Below, piece after piece: positions 1 through 7,146 of a stretch of 16,852 bases of DNA (position 1 is the first letter of the stretch; every line of letters begins with the position of its first letter). The stretch covers positions 1 to 16,852 of the forward strand of contig JBCDIQ010000086.1 in assembly GCA_039024295.1 (NCBI GenBank), written 5' to 3'. The DNA comes from JBCDIQ01 sp039024295 (GTDB lineage Bacteria > Bacteroidota > Bacteroidia > J057). Under the pieces are notes generated by a model. That model was not told the origin of the DNA. It worked only from the letters and a program-made list of their open reading frames with translations, and did no database searches. The position numbers and the translations under genes are program-made.

Positions 1-1773
1 ATCAGTGGCCAGGATAATTCTATTGTTGCCATTAGAAATAAAATGCTGCTGCGCTACTCGGAATGCTTTTCTAAGCGCGTTTTTGCTTCGGGTACCACCA
101 CCACTTTTCAATTCGTCTAGTGCCCGTTCAATGTCCTTTTGGCGAAGGGCTGATACGCCTCCAAGAACCACTTCTGCATCACTAGAGTAAGTAACAACAG
201 ATATTTTGTCTTGTTGTCGCATGTATTTGATAAGCTTCTTAAACGATTGCTTCAGCAAAGGAAGCTTGTCTTCCCGACGCATGGAAGATGAGACATCTAG
301 CAGTAGCACCAGGTTATTATCCGCAACGTTTTCGAAATTATATTTCTCAGGTATTTTCTCTGTTTCCACGGGCTGGGCCACGATGGTGGGCGTAGTGTCA
401 GCAGGGGTTACTGGAGGCGGTCGATTAGGGGTAATCTGTACCACTTGAGGCGGGTTTTGTGTGCTGGGCTCAGGCTTGGCAATTTCCTCTGGCCGCTCCT
501 CTGCAATTGGGGGGGGGCTAGGGGCTACAGAAGCAATTGGTGGAGGCGATTGGTCTTTTTTGGCCAGTTTAAAATTGGACTCGTAGCTCACATGATAGGA
601 GCTTTGCCCGGTTTTTAGGCGTTTGTTTTTATTTCTGTAGCCTTGGGCCCGCACAATCTGGTCGTAATAAGCATTTTTATTGGGCAAGTTGGTTTCATAC
701 TTGCCCTGAGAGTTGGTCCGTACCTGCTTGATGACGCGCTTGGTACGGGCATCCAACAGCATCACCGTAGCTGAAATTCCACGTCCGGTAGCACTATCTC
801 TAACTGTTCCAGCTAAGGCAAGTCCTACCAAGGGTTTGATCCTGTCATCTGCTTTTGTAAGGTCAGCGAAGTAGATATCTCCATTTCTAATGAAATAGCC
901 TTCTTTTCCATCTCCCGTCAAAATAAACCCATAATCATCCCCAGGGGTGTTAAAAGGCTTCCCCAGGTTTATGACCTCCCCAAAAGTGCCATCTTCATTC
1001 AGGACTGTCTTGAAAATGTCCAGGCCACCATATCCTTTGTACCCATCCGAGGCAAAATAGAGGGTTCTGCCATCCGCTGCGAGAAATACCGAGCGTTCAT
1101 CTCCTTCTGTGCTTAGGGGCAGCTTTCTGCAGTAGCTCCACCCATGGGTGCCCTTCCTGCTGATGTAGAGGTCCATATTAGAATCATACCCATATCCACA
1201 AGCCACAATAAAGGTTTTACCATCAGGTGAGACCGTCATCCCATCTGTTGCATCAAAATCCGTTTTGAAAAATTCCGTGATGCCTCCCCCCAGTCCTTTT
1301 CTCCGGCCCCATTTTCCATCTTCACCTAAATTTGCCACATAATAAGGGCCTCCGGTATACTCCCACACAAAGTCCCAGCTCTGGTAAAAAACCCGTCTGC
1401 CTCCAGGGGAAATGTTAGGCTCATCTTCTCCGCTTGAAGTATTGATGCCGTACGGGAGTACCTGGGGTTTTGCCCATACCCCACTCTTTTTCTCTGAAAA
1501 CCAGATATCCCCATCATATACGGAATCTGAACCCCAGGTCATGTACATATGAGACCAGTATTGGCCTCCTCGAAGAGACATGAAATACAGAAATCGGCCA
1601 TCTGGGGTAACTGAAAGGTTGGTTTCCCGATAAGGAGAATTAAGGGTACCCAAGGGAGTAATTCGGATTTGTTCACGGTGCTGAAGCAGGGTTGCTTCTC
1701 TGGTTTGGGAATAGCCGGAAGTTCCCAAGAAACCAAAACCTATTACAAAGATAGCCAGAAGGGTTCTGGACAT
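1..1773 (-). CDS. Secreted PD40 propeller / CRD / VWA-domain protein (3' end outside window)
   Basis: The frame is open for 591 codons from the ATG at 1773 to the left edge with no stop, so the C-terminus is missing. Residues 1-23 form a signal peptide (hydrophobic core, then GYSQ). Residues about 50-300 carry several PD40-type beta-propeller blades with xxSPDGxxxxF cores near residues 52, 114, 178 and 225. Residues about 313-370 look like a carboxypeptidase regulatory-like (CRD) beta-sandwich. Residues about 395-470 are Pro-rich, including a run of nine G on the + strand that is in frame on both sides. From about 485 a von Willebrand A domain begins, with the MIDAS motif DVSSS starting at D493 and a GGGT loop further on. 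PD40-CRD proteins of Bacteroidota usually end in a peptidoglycan-binding OmpA domain, as in PorE of type IX secretion; here a VWA domain follows instead. Probably periplasmic or cell-surface, binding protein or polymer; the exact role is unknown. Confidence 0.85.
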   Translation of the reverse strand, partial: MSRTLLAIFVIGFGFLGTSGYSQTREATLLQHREQIRITPLGTLNSPYRETNLSVTPDGRFLYFMSLRGGQYWSHMYMTWGSDSVYDGDIWFSEKKSGVWAKPQVLPYGINTSSGEDEPNISPGGRRVFYQSWDFVWEYTGGPYYVANLGEDGKWGRRKGLGGGITEFFKTDFDATDGMTVSPDGKTFIVACGYGYDSNMDLYISRKGTHGWSYCRKLPLSTEGDERSVFLAADGRTLYFASDGYKGYGGLDIFKTVLNEDGTFGEVINLGKPFNTPGDDYGFILTGDGKEGYFIRNGDIYFADLTKADDRIKPLVGLALAGTVRDSATGRGISATVMLLDARTKRVIKQVRTNSQGKYETNLPNKNAYYDQIVRAQGYRNKNKRLKTGQSSYHVSYESNFKLAKKDQSPPPIASVAPSPPPIAEERPEEIAKPEPSTQNPPQVVQITPNRPPPVTPADTTPTIVAQPVETEKIPEKYNFENVADNNLVLLLDVSSSMRREDKLPLLKQSFKKLIKYMRQQDKISVVTYSSDAEVVLGGVSALRQKDIERALDELKSGGGTRSKNALRKAFRVAQQHFISNGNNRIILATD

Positions 1774-2038
1774 AGAAAGTATTTTTATTCGAGCGAAGGC
1801 AATGGGCATCACGATAACAGGATAATCAAATGAGCATTACGAATTGAGATGGCTGGTATACCGGGCGATAAGTAGTAGGACAAACAGCTTCTTTGTCCCT
1901 ACCCAGCACCTGTACCTACCTGCACCTAGTTGTTTCATACAGACAAGTGTAAAGGGGAAAAGTAACCATTTTCCATTTGCCTTGTATGACATTCACGAAT
2001 TTTGATAATAACGACAAAACTAACATTTTGGCATAAAA
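1774..2038. other. Divergent intergenic region with small hairpin and 10-nt tandem repeat
   Basis: This 265-nt gap separates the leftward VWA protein from the rightward interrupted membrane protein gene and should hold both promoters. No gene is supported. Visible structure: a 7-bp inverted repeat GGACAAA/TTTGTCC (1878-1884 and 1892-1898, loop 7) and, directly after, two tandem copies of ACCTGTACCT/ACCTGCACCT (1908-1927, 9 of 10 identical). No clean Bacteroidota TTTG/TAnnTTTG promoter was found on either strand. Confidence 0.4.
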
Positions 2039-2500
2039 ATGTACCTCCTGGTTTGGCTTCATTTTATCACCACCTTGTTCATGACCGGACTGATCTGGTT
2101 TGTACAAGTGGTTCATTATCCATTGTTCAGCCAAATATCTCCTGAAGATTTTCCCAGGTATGAGAAAATCCACATGCGGCGAACCGCAATTGTGGTGATT
2201 CCCGTGATGCTTACCTAGTTGATACCCGTTTTTTTAATATGGTGGTTACAAAGCGACTCGCTTCCCTGGGAATATGAGGTAAATATACTACTTCTTTTGG
2301 GGATTTGGATAAGTACAGCACTGATTCAGGCACCCCAACATGGGAAATTATCCTCAACCTTTGACCAGAAAGGAATAACCAGGCTTGTGCGTTATAATTG
2401 GCTCCGAACGGTCAGTTGGACGATCCGTGCCTTCCTTCTGTCAAAAATTATATTAAAAAATATTGATATGAGTGCTTTTTCTCATTTGATGGTGGGCTAG
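2039..2500 (+). pseudogene. Small integral membrane protein interrupted by an in-frame TAG
   Basis: An ATG at 2039 opens a 59-codon frame (hydrophobic helix with FMTGLIWFVQVVHYPLF, then RYEKIHMRRTAIVVIPVMLT) ended by TAG at 2216-2218. The same frame continues at once with LIPVFLIWWL and stays open to TAG at 2498-2500, with a second hydrophobic stretch and the segment VRYNWLRTVSWTIRAFLL. Read through, the product would be about 153 residues. From memory this agrees end to end with a small, uncharacterised bacterial membrane-protein family that has an acidic residue where the TAG stands, so GAG to TAG is the simplest lesion. No frameshift is needed. Alternatives are a base error in the assembly, nonsense suppression, or two separate products from a TTG restart at 2219. 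Function unknown. Confidence 0.7.
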
Positions 2501-2547
2501 CCAATTTATTTTTACCGTTCAAAATTTAGCGAGAATACCTATTCCAT

Positions 2548-4497
2548 ATGATTGACCAAGGCCTAACCACTAGAGTAAGTGATTTTTTAGGAATCTATCC
2601 TCCTTTTTCTTTTCTGCCCCGTGACATCGTTGAAGACTTGGCTGGTAAAGTCAGGGTAAAGTACTACATGGAAAATGAATATGTATTTCACCAAGGTGAT
2701 GAGCCGTTGGAATACATTTTTGTGCTGAATAAAGGCAGTGTAGAGCTTTCGAAACTGGATCAAGGCAGCGAACGACTGGTAGATATTTGTGACGATGGAG
2801 ACGTATTTGGCATTCGATCCTTTATTACGGAAAACCCTTATCAACTCAGTGCAAAAGCGGCTGAAGACACGCTGGTCTATGCGTTGCCTAAAGCAGAATT
2901 TTCTCCCTTATTGGAGGTATACCCTAAAGTTGCCCTGTATTTTGCGGCTGGGCTTGCCTCTGGTCTACCGAATGAGGGAGAATTGCCGGGCCACCTTCAG
3001 AAAGCACAGCGGGAATTGCTGAGCGATACCGGGCAGTCTTCCCTGTTCCGTGAAGAGGATGTCCTGATAGTAAATGCAAAGAACAAAATCATTACTTGTT
3101 CAGAGGATGCCACCATCCAGGAAGTTGCCCAAATCATGACGGACCAGCGGATCGGGTCTGTGGTAATAGCAGATCAGGAGAAAAGGCCCCTGGGCATCGT
3201 AACCAATGTAGACTTCACGCGGAAGGTGATGACCACTGCAATTTCCCGGCACAGTCCCGTGAAGGACATCATGAGCTCACCGGTAATGACCATCGCCAAT
3301 GGAAGAACTGTTGCAAGCATTATCCTGATCATGATGCGACAAAACCTGCGGCACCTGGTGGTAACAGAGGACGGTACAGCAGAGACAAAGGTGATAGGGG
3401 TGGTTTCAGAGAGGGATATTTTGCTCATGCAGGGAAACAACCCTGCGGTTTTGATCAAGCAGATCATGAAAACCAGCGATGAACAGGTATTAGCAAACAT
3501 ACGAGACCGTGCAGGAGACCTGATTCACAACTACCTGAAGCAGGAAATTTCTATTCCCTTCATCGCGGATTTAATGACAGAGATCAACGATGCCTTGATT
3601 GAACGCGCCATCGTATTGAGCATCGAAAAACTGGAAGCAGATGGCATGAAGAAGCCCGCCCTGAGGTTTTGTTGGCTTTCACTCGGCAGCGAGGGAAGGG
3701 GGGAGCAATTGCTTCGAACAGATCAAGACAACGCCATTCTATACGAAGACCCTCCAGAAGACCAGGCCGAATATGCACGCGATTACTTCCTGAAATTGGG
3801 CGAAGAAATAAACCGCTACATGATCGTGTTTGGATATGAAGAATGTCCGGCGGAGATCATGGCTCGTAACCCCAAATGGAACCAGCCGCTGAGTGGATGG
3901 AAGAAGCACTTCCTGGACTGGATCAGCGTGCCAGAACCCAAGGCCCTCATGCATGGCACCATTTTCTTCGATTTTCGAGCAGAGTATGGGGACATTTCTC
4001 TGGCAGACGAATTGTACGATTTTCTCTTTGACGAAATCAAGCGTCAACCACTCTTCTTCAGCTTATTTGCACAGAACGCCCTGGAAAATCCCCCTCCTTT
4101 AAGCTTCTTCAAAAACTTTATTGTTGAACGGGGAGGTAGCCATAAAAATAAGTTTGACATCAAACTTCGGGGGATGATGCCCTTAGCAGATGCAGCCCGG
4201 GCACTCACCTTCAAGCATGAGCAGCGTCATATCACCAACACCTTTAAGCGATTCGAAAACCTGGCAGAGCTAGACCCTCCGAATGCCCGTGTCTACAACG
4301 AAGCAGCTATGGCCTATGAACTGCTCATGCGGTATCGAGCACTGAATGGATTCGCCAACAACAACTCCGGCCGATACATTGACCCTAAGAAGCTGAATAA
4401 GATTGAGCGTCAGACGCTGAAGTACTCTTTCAGCACCATCGAAGATGTGCAATCACTTCTGAAAACGCAGTTTGACCTGACGTTTTTCAGGGGGTGA
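2548..4497 (+). CDS. cNMP-binding-like / CBS pair / DUF294 nucleotidyltransferase-like protein
   Basis: A 649-residue cytoplasmic protein. Domains in order: a cyclic-nucleotide-binding-like beta-roll (about 15-135); a pair of CBS domains (about 180-310, with GSVVIAD, GIVTNVDFTRKV and GVVSERDILL); a helical linker; a GlnD-like nucleotidyltransferase core with G380-S-E-G-R384 and the metal-binding pair D392-Q-D394; and the C-terminal DUF294 helical domain (about 500-645). The length and order are normal for the family. The phosphate-binding cassette of the beta-roll is degenerate: GDVFGIRSF lacks the Glu, and PYQLSA stands where R-S/T-A is expected, so classical cAMP binding is doubtful. CBS pairs usually sense adenine nucleotides, so a regulatory (de)nucleotidylating enzyme is inferred; the target is unknown. 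Genes of this family often sit beside a DnaQ-like exonuclease or a solute:sodium symporter; neither is here. It lies 47 nt after the interrupted gene. Confidence 0.85.
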   Translation: MIDQGLTTRVSDFLGIYPPFSFLPRDIVEDLAGKVRVKYYMENEYVFHQGDEPLEYIFVLNKGSVELSKLDQGSERLVDICDDGDVFGIRSFITENPYQLSAKAAEDTLVYALPKAEFSPLLEVYPKVALYFAAGLASGLPNEGELPGHLQKAQRELLSDTGQSSLFREEDVLIVNAKNKIITCSEDATIQEVAQIMTDQRIGSVVIADQEKRPLGIVTNVDFTRKVMTTAISRHSPVKDIMSSPVMTIANGRTVASIILIMMRQNLRHLVVTEDGTAETKVIGVVSERDILLMQGNNPAVLIKQIMKTSDEQVLANIRDRAGDLIHNYLKQEISIPFIADLMTEINDALIERAIVLSIEKLEADGMKKPALRFCWLSLGSEGRGEQLLRTDQDNAILYEDPPEDQAEYARDYFLKLGEEINRYMIVFGYEECPAEIMARNPKWNQPLSGWKKHFLDWISVPEPKALMHGTIFFDFRAEYGDISLADELYDFLFDEIKRQPLFFSLFAQNALENPPPLSFFKNFIVERGGSHKNKFDIKLRGMMPLADAARALTFKHEQRHITNTFKRFENLAELDPPNARVYNEAAMAYELLMRYRALNGFANNNSGRYIDPKKLNKIERQTLKYSFSTIEDVQSLLKTQFDLTFFRG

Positions 4498-4510
4498 TTT
4501 CGATTTACCC

Positions 4511-4628
4511 GTAGCGAGGACGTTTTACACCCCTCGCTACCTGGGTTGCAGGGTTTAAAACCCTGCGCTACGCATGAGAAAGGTTGGGTATAAAACATGT
4601 GTAGCGAGGGTGTTTTGCACCTCTCTAC
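4511..4628. repeat. REP-like palindromic repeat cluster between convergent genes
   Basis: Three related inverted-repeat units fill the gap between convergent genes. Unit A (4511-4540) has 9-bp arms GTAGCGAGG/CCTCGCTAC around a 12-nt loop with CGTTTTACACC. Unit B (4548-4566) is GCAGGGTT/AACCCTGC with a 3-nt loop. Unit C (4601-4628) is a second, more diverged copy of A, with TGTTTTGCACC in the loop and CTCTCTAC as its right arm. Two copies of one hairpin family plus a nested palindrome suggest a dispersed REP/MITE-type element rather than a single terminator. Its place between two converging stop codons means it may also end transcription from both sides. Confidence 0.7.
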
Positions 4629-4631
4629 CTC

Positions 4632-5624
4632 TTATTCTTCGGCATCCACATACCACGGCAGCCCTTCCCGGCCTTGGGCAAGTTTTTCCAGGGTGAGGCA
4701 TTGGGTGTCCACTACTCGCTGGAGTTCTAACATCGCGGCAAGTGCAACCTGTGAATAATTCTGGGAAGCATTTTGGTACCCGCCTTTTCGAGCGTTCCAT
4801 AATTGCTTGATGAGCTTCATGCCTCCCTGGCGGGGTTTCAGTACGGTAAAAGCCTTGGCGACATTGCCGGCACCGGCATGGTAAGCGTGTAGGACCAACA
4901 ACTTAAACCAGGTTTCCTCTTCATCATACGGAATTCGGTAGCGGGCCAGGAGACGTTTCGTTTCTGGAATACAGACTTTTTTGATAAGTCTGGCTGCACC
5001 CGCAGCAGCTTTGGGAAGATTGGCACGATCATCGATCCGGGAATTTACCCGAAGGCCATGCTGCCGGGCAACCGCTGGCATCAGTTGGAAAGGTCCATAA
5101 GCACCAGCAGGAGAAGCCCGTAAGGTTCCTGGACTTTCTATCAAGAGAATGGCCTGTGCATACCAGGGAGAAACACTTTCTTGTTCAAAGACAGGAATGC
5201 TGGCACTAATTTGGGGCAAGACTTTTTCGATCTGGTAGAAGTCCCGCTTGCCAGAGGTCACATAGATCCGGGTGGTTTTTGGCAATCGGTTTAGGGCCCT
5301 GGTTTCGATTAGAAACCGCTTTTGTGCCGAGTATCCCAGTTTATCCCATCTTTTGGTCGAAACTTCCATCAGGATTTCCCGAGTCCAGGCCACATTTACC
5401 AGGCTGCTATCAGCCCCCATTTGCATGGCACGTTGCCAAAATTTGGGAGCCCTCAGGTTGTACCATCCTTCCGACTGTAATTCTGGGGTGTTTACCACCC
5501 GTAGTAGCTGTGAATATTTGGGATGAAGCACCTCCACATAAGGAGAAGCGTTTGAAGAAGATTGTGCAGAGAGAAGGGAAAAACAAAAAAGGCCCATCAG
5601 GGCCATGCAGTACGGTCGTAGCAT
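4632..5624 (-). CDS. Periplasmic lytic transglycosylase (SLT / GH23 fold)
   Basis: A 330-residue exported enzyme expected to cleave peptidoglycan glycan strands to 1,6-anhydroMurNAc ends. The ATG at 5624 is chosen over an in-frame TTG at 5630. Residues 1-21 form a signal peptide ending in SAQ. The catalytic motif is LIES, with Glu163-Ser164, followed by AGAYGPFQLMP (residues 173-183), the GxxGLMQ-like substrate loop, and AYHAG (247-251), matching the family AYNAG. The 140 residues before the catalytic domain are helical and unassigned. The C-terminal part (about 285-330) is also helical. The stop lies four bases from a palindromic repeat. The 5' leader holds no recognised promoter. The classic loop ends in LMQ whereas this one reads FQLM, a variant seen in other Bacteroidota homologues, so activity is still expected. 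Confidence 0.85.
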   Translation of the reverse strand: MLRPYCMALMGLFCFSLLSAQSSSNASPYVEVLHPKYSQLLRVVNTPELQSEGWYNLRAPKFWQRAMQMGADSSLVNVAWTREILMEVSTKRWDKLGYSAQKRFLIETRALNRLPKTTRIYVTSGKRDFYQIEKVLPQISASIPVFEQESVSPWYAQAILLIESPGTLRASPAGAYGPFQLMPAVARQHGLRVNSRIDDRANLPKAAAGAARLIKKVCIPETKRLLARYRIPYDEEETWFKLLVLHAYHAGAGNVAKAFTVLKPRQGGMKLIKQLWNARKGGYQNASQNYSQVALAAMLELQRVVDTQCLTLEKLAQGREGLPWYVDAEE

Positions 5625-5932
5625 GGACAATTAGGATGAGAAACCAAACTGGTAAAGGAAGTAGTCGGTTGAGAGCCTGATTAGGGAGTTACAGCCCCAT
5701 CAGGGAATGGTAACATATAAACTGAAAATGATGACGACCTGTTGTGTAACTAAAGGGTAAAAATGAGTACCCGATTTGTGAATCAATAATTACCAGTACA
5801 AAAGTGGCCCTATAAAACGAGTTAACATAATCACCTTTTGGTTTCCTCTAACACAGAAAAGCCCGGCTGCACGAGGCAGACCGGACTTGCTTGGGAGATT
5901 AAATGGGTGGAAAAGGCACCCCGAGGCTTGAT
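5625..5932. other. Intergenic spacer, 308 nt
   Basis: No gene is supported here; the + strand frames are short and lack recognisable protein features. The right end holds the terminator of the lipoprotein gene (5853-5889). The left part must hold the promoter of the transglycosylase gene, but I could not pick one out. Confidence 0.5.
5853..5889 (-). terminator. Rho-independent terminator of the coiled-coil lipoprotein gene
   Basis: Read on the minus strand, AAGTCCGG-T-CTGC pairs with GCAG-CCGGGCTT around a CTCGT loop (one bulged T, one G-T wobble) and is followed by TTTT. It starts about 43 nt after the stop of the gene ending at 5933, so it fits as the terminator of that gene. Confidence 0.8.
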
Positions 5933-6868
5933 CTATTCAGTAACAACTACTAAATATTTTGAGGCTTTCCAGAACTCGGCAGGATCGGTAATCTCGATGC
6001 TGGCGACGGTTTTGTCATCATCCGAATCTGACTTTATCTCATAAGAGTTACTAGGGTGACTGGTCAATATCTTTGCTTTGCGGCTATTTACAGGGATGTA
6101 CTTTACAGCGCGCACATCAATTTCCTGAAAAACATTTCCGTCAAAATCTCCGCTCAACTTTGAAGCTTTTCCGAGGCCAGCAAATCCGCCATCTTTTGCG
6201 ATAACGCTGTGGGCCATCAATTCTTTCTTGGTGCCGGTTACAAAAAATCCGGTGTTCAAGGCATCAGTCTGCTGCTCAATTTGCTGATTTTGCAGTTCGA
6301 TAGACTCTTCCTGAGTGGCAATCCGTGAGGCCTGATTTTCAGTCATGGCTGTCAGGTTACGGGTTACTTGCTCAAGGGTATCTACTTGTACCGTGAGTGT
6401 TTTGACGGCAAAATTTGCGGCGACCAATTCCTCTTCCATCTTGGCGATGGCTTCAGTTTTTTCATTCAACTGCCGGCGCAGGTAAGCCACCATATTACGG
6501 AGTTCTTTTGACTTTCCTTCAGCTTTATCGGCCTTGGTGGTCAATTCGTCAATGATTTCCCGATTCTGTAACAACAAATCGTTGATGGTTTCGAGATCAG
6601 TCTTGATCTGATCACGGGTATTCATTGCTTGTTCAGGATTTTCTGTATTGACTGTCAGGATATTTTCTCGCTGCTTAATGGCATTAAGGTTATCCGAGAA
6701 CTCATTGAATGAGGTCATAAAATCGCTGATAACAGAATCCTGTGACTGGATTTGACTGGAAAGCTGAGCGTTGGACTCTTCCAGGGCAGCAATTTTATCC
6801 TGGTTACAACTGGTCAACATCAGTACGGCGAGAACGCCGGCGGTAAGGCTGAAAAATGCTTTTTTCAT
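5933..6868 (-). CDS. Coiled-coil lipoprotein with C-terminal beta-rich domain
   Basis: A 311-residue protein. The ATG at 6868 is chosen: it opens MKKAFFSL, a hydrophobic core and the lipobox LTSC with Cys21 as lipidation site. Upstream in-frame ATGs (6913 and 6949) would put 15-27 hydrophilic residues before the signal peptide, and the upper one lies upstream of the predicted transcription start. Residues about 25-225 are almost pure heptad coiled coil (KIAALEESNAQLSSQ, LRRQLNEKTEAIAKMEEELV). Residues about 225-311 form a beta-rich domain with GFFVTGTKKEL and, at the end, AEFWKASKYLVVVTE. Proteins of this shape are common in Bacteroidota and some are named as adhesins in databases; I would not assign adhesion from sequence alone. 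The gene has its own sigma-54-type promoter and terminator, so it is monocistronic, probably induced by an enhancer-binding regulator, most simply its upstream neighbour. Confidence 0.8.
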   Translation of the reverse strand: MKKAFFSLTAGVLAVLMLTSCNQDKIAALEESNAQLSSQIQSQDSVISDFMTSFNEFSDNLNAIKQRENILTVNTENPEQAMNTRDQIKTDLETINDLLLQNREIIDELTTKADKAEGKSKELRNMVAYLRRQLNEKTEAIAKMEEELVAANFAVKTLTVQVDTLEQVTRNLTAMTENQASRIATQEESIELQNQQIEQQTDALNTGFFVTGTKKELMAHSVIAKDGGFAGLGKASKLSGDFDGNVFQEIDVRAVKYIPVNSRKAKILTSHPSNSYEIKSDSDDDKTVASIEITDPAEFWKASKYLVVVTE

Positions 6869-6950
6869 GGCAAAAGGTTTATGCTGGTTATTAGTTAATG
6901 CGATGGTTTTCATGTCGAAAAATTCTGTGTTTGTTTGTATGTCTTTCATT

Positions 6951-6967
6951 TGGCAAAGGGAGTGCCG
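6951..6967 (-). promoter_or_regulatory. Sigma-54 (-24/-12) promoter for the coiled-coil lipoprotein
   Basis: The minus strand reads CGGCACTCCCTTTGCC. Against the consensus TGGCAC-N5-TTGC it has the invariant GG (6966-6965) and GC (6954-6953) at the required 10-nt spacing, CAC after GG and TT before GC; only the first T is C. Predicted transcription start is about 6941, giving a leader of about 73 nt to the ATG at 6868. An A/T tract lies just upstream (about 6971-6986). The neighbouring gene encodes a sigma-54 activator, which raises the prior. Confidence 0.65.
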
Positions 6968-7034
6968 TTAGATTTTTTTTATATAAAGTGCTGATAGTTA
7001 AACACTTATTCCTGTACCAAAGTTGGCACATCCT

Positions 7035-7065
7035 CCCATTTTGAGAAATGCATTCTTGAATTGGG
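7035..7065. promoter_or_regulatory. Candidate enhancer (UAS) dyad for an NtrC-type regulator
   Basis: A 31-nt imperfect inverted repeat centred on 7050: CCCA-n-TT-nn-AGAA on the left and TTCT-nn-AA-n-TGGG on the right, 10 of 15 positions paired as Watson-Crick and two more as G-T. The centre is about 109 nt upstream of the predicted sigma-54 start, a usual distance for enhancers of this activator class. It lies between the regulator's terminator and the lipoprotein promoter. Confidence 0.45.
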
Positions 7066-7085
7066 AAAAAACAACCTGTTTAACC

Positions 7086-7123
7086 CCAAAAACGCTGACA
7101 GAAGGCAAACTTCGGTCAGCGTT
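7086..7123 (-). terminator. Rho-independent terminator of the sigma-54 response regulator
   Basis: On the minus strand AACGCTGAC pairs perfectly with GTCAGCGTT (7115-7123 and 7091-7099), with an inner GAAG/CTTC pairing, and is followed by T residues. It starts 23 nt after the stop of the gene ending at 7147. It separates that gene from the lipoprotein promoter. Confidence 0.88.
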
Positions 7124-7146
7124 ATTCAGGTGTTGTGCACTTGAGG

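Noticed and set aside
478..520. Frameshift at the run of nine G in the VWA gene
   Set aside because: The frame is open and the Pro-rich composition is continuous on both sides of the run.
1326..1736. Short minus-strand frames inside the PD40/VWA gene
   Set aside because: They are out-of-frame shadows; the real frame is open to the window edge and so lacks a stop here.
3096..3482. 128-codon + strand frame inside the CBS/DUF294 gene
   Set aside because: It overlaps a well-supported gene in another frame; its composition (many H, R, G, P) is that of a shifted frame.
6869..6949. N-terminal extension of the lipoprotein to the ATG at 6949
   Set aside because: It adds 27 hydrophilic residues before a clear lipoprotein signal peptide and its start lies upstream of the predicted sigma-54 transcription start.
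7023..7045. TTGGCAC on the + strand as a sigma-54 -24 element
   Set aside because: No TTGC follows at the required spacing and no rightward gene starts there.
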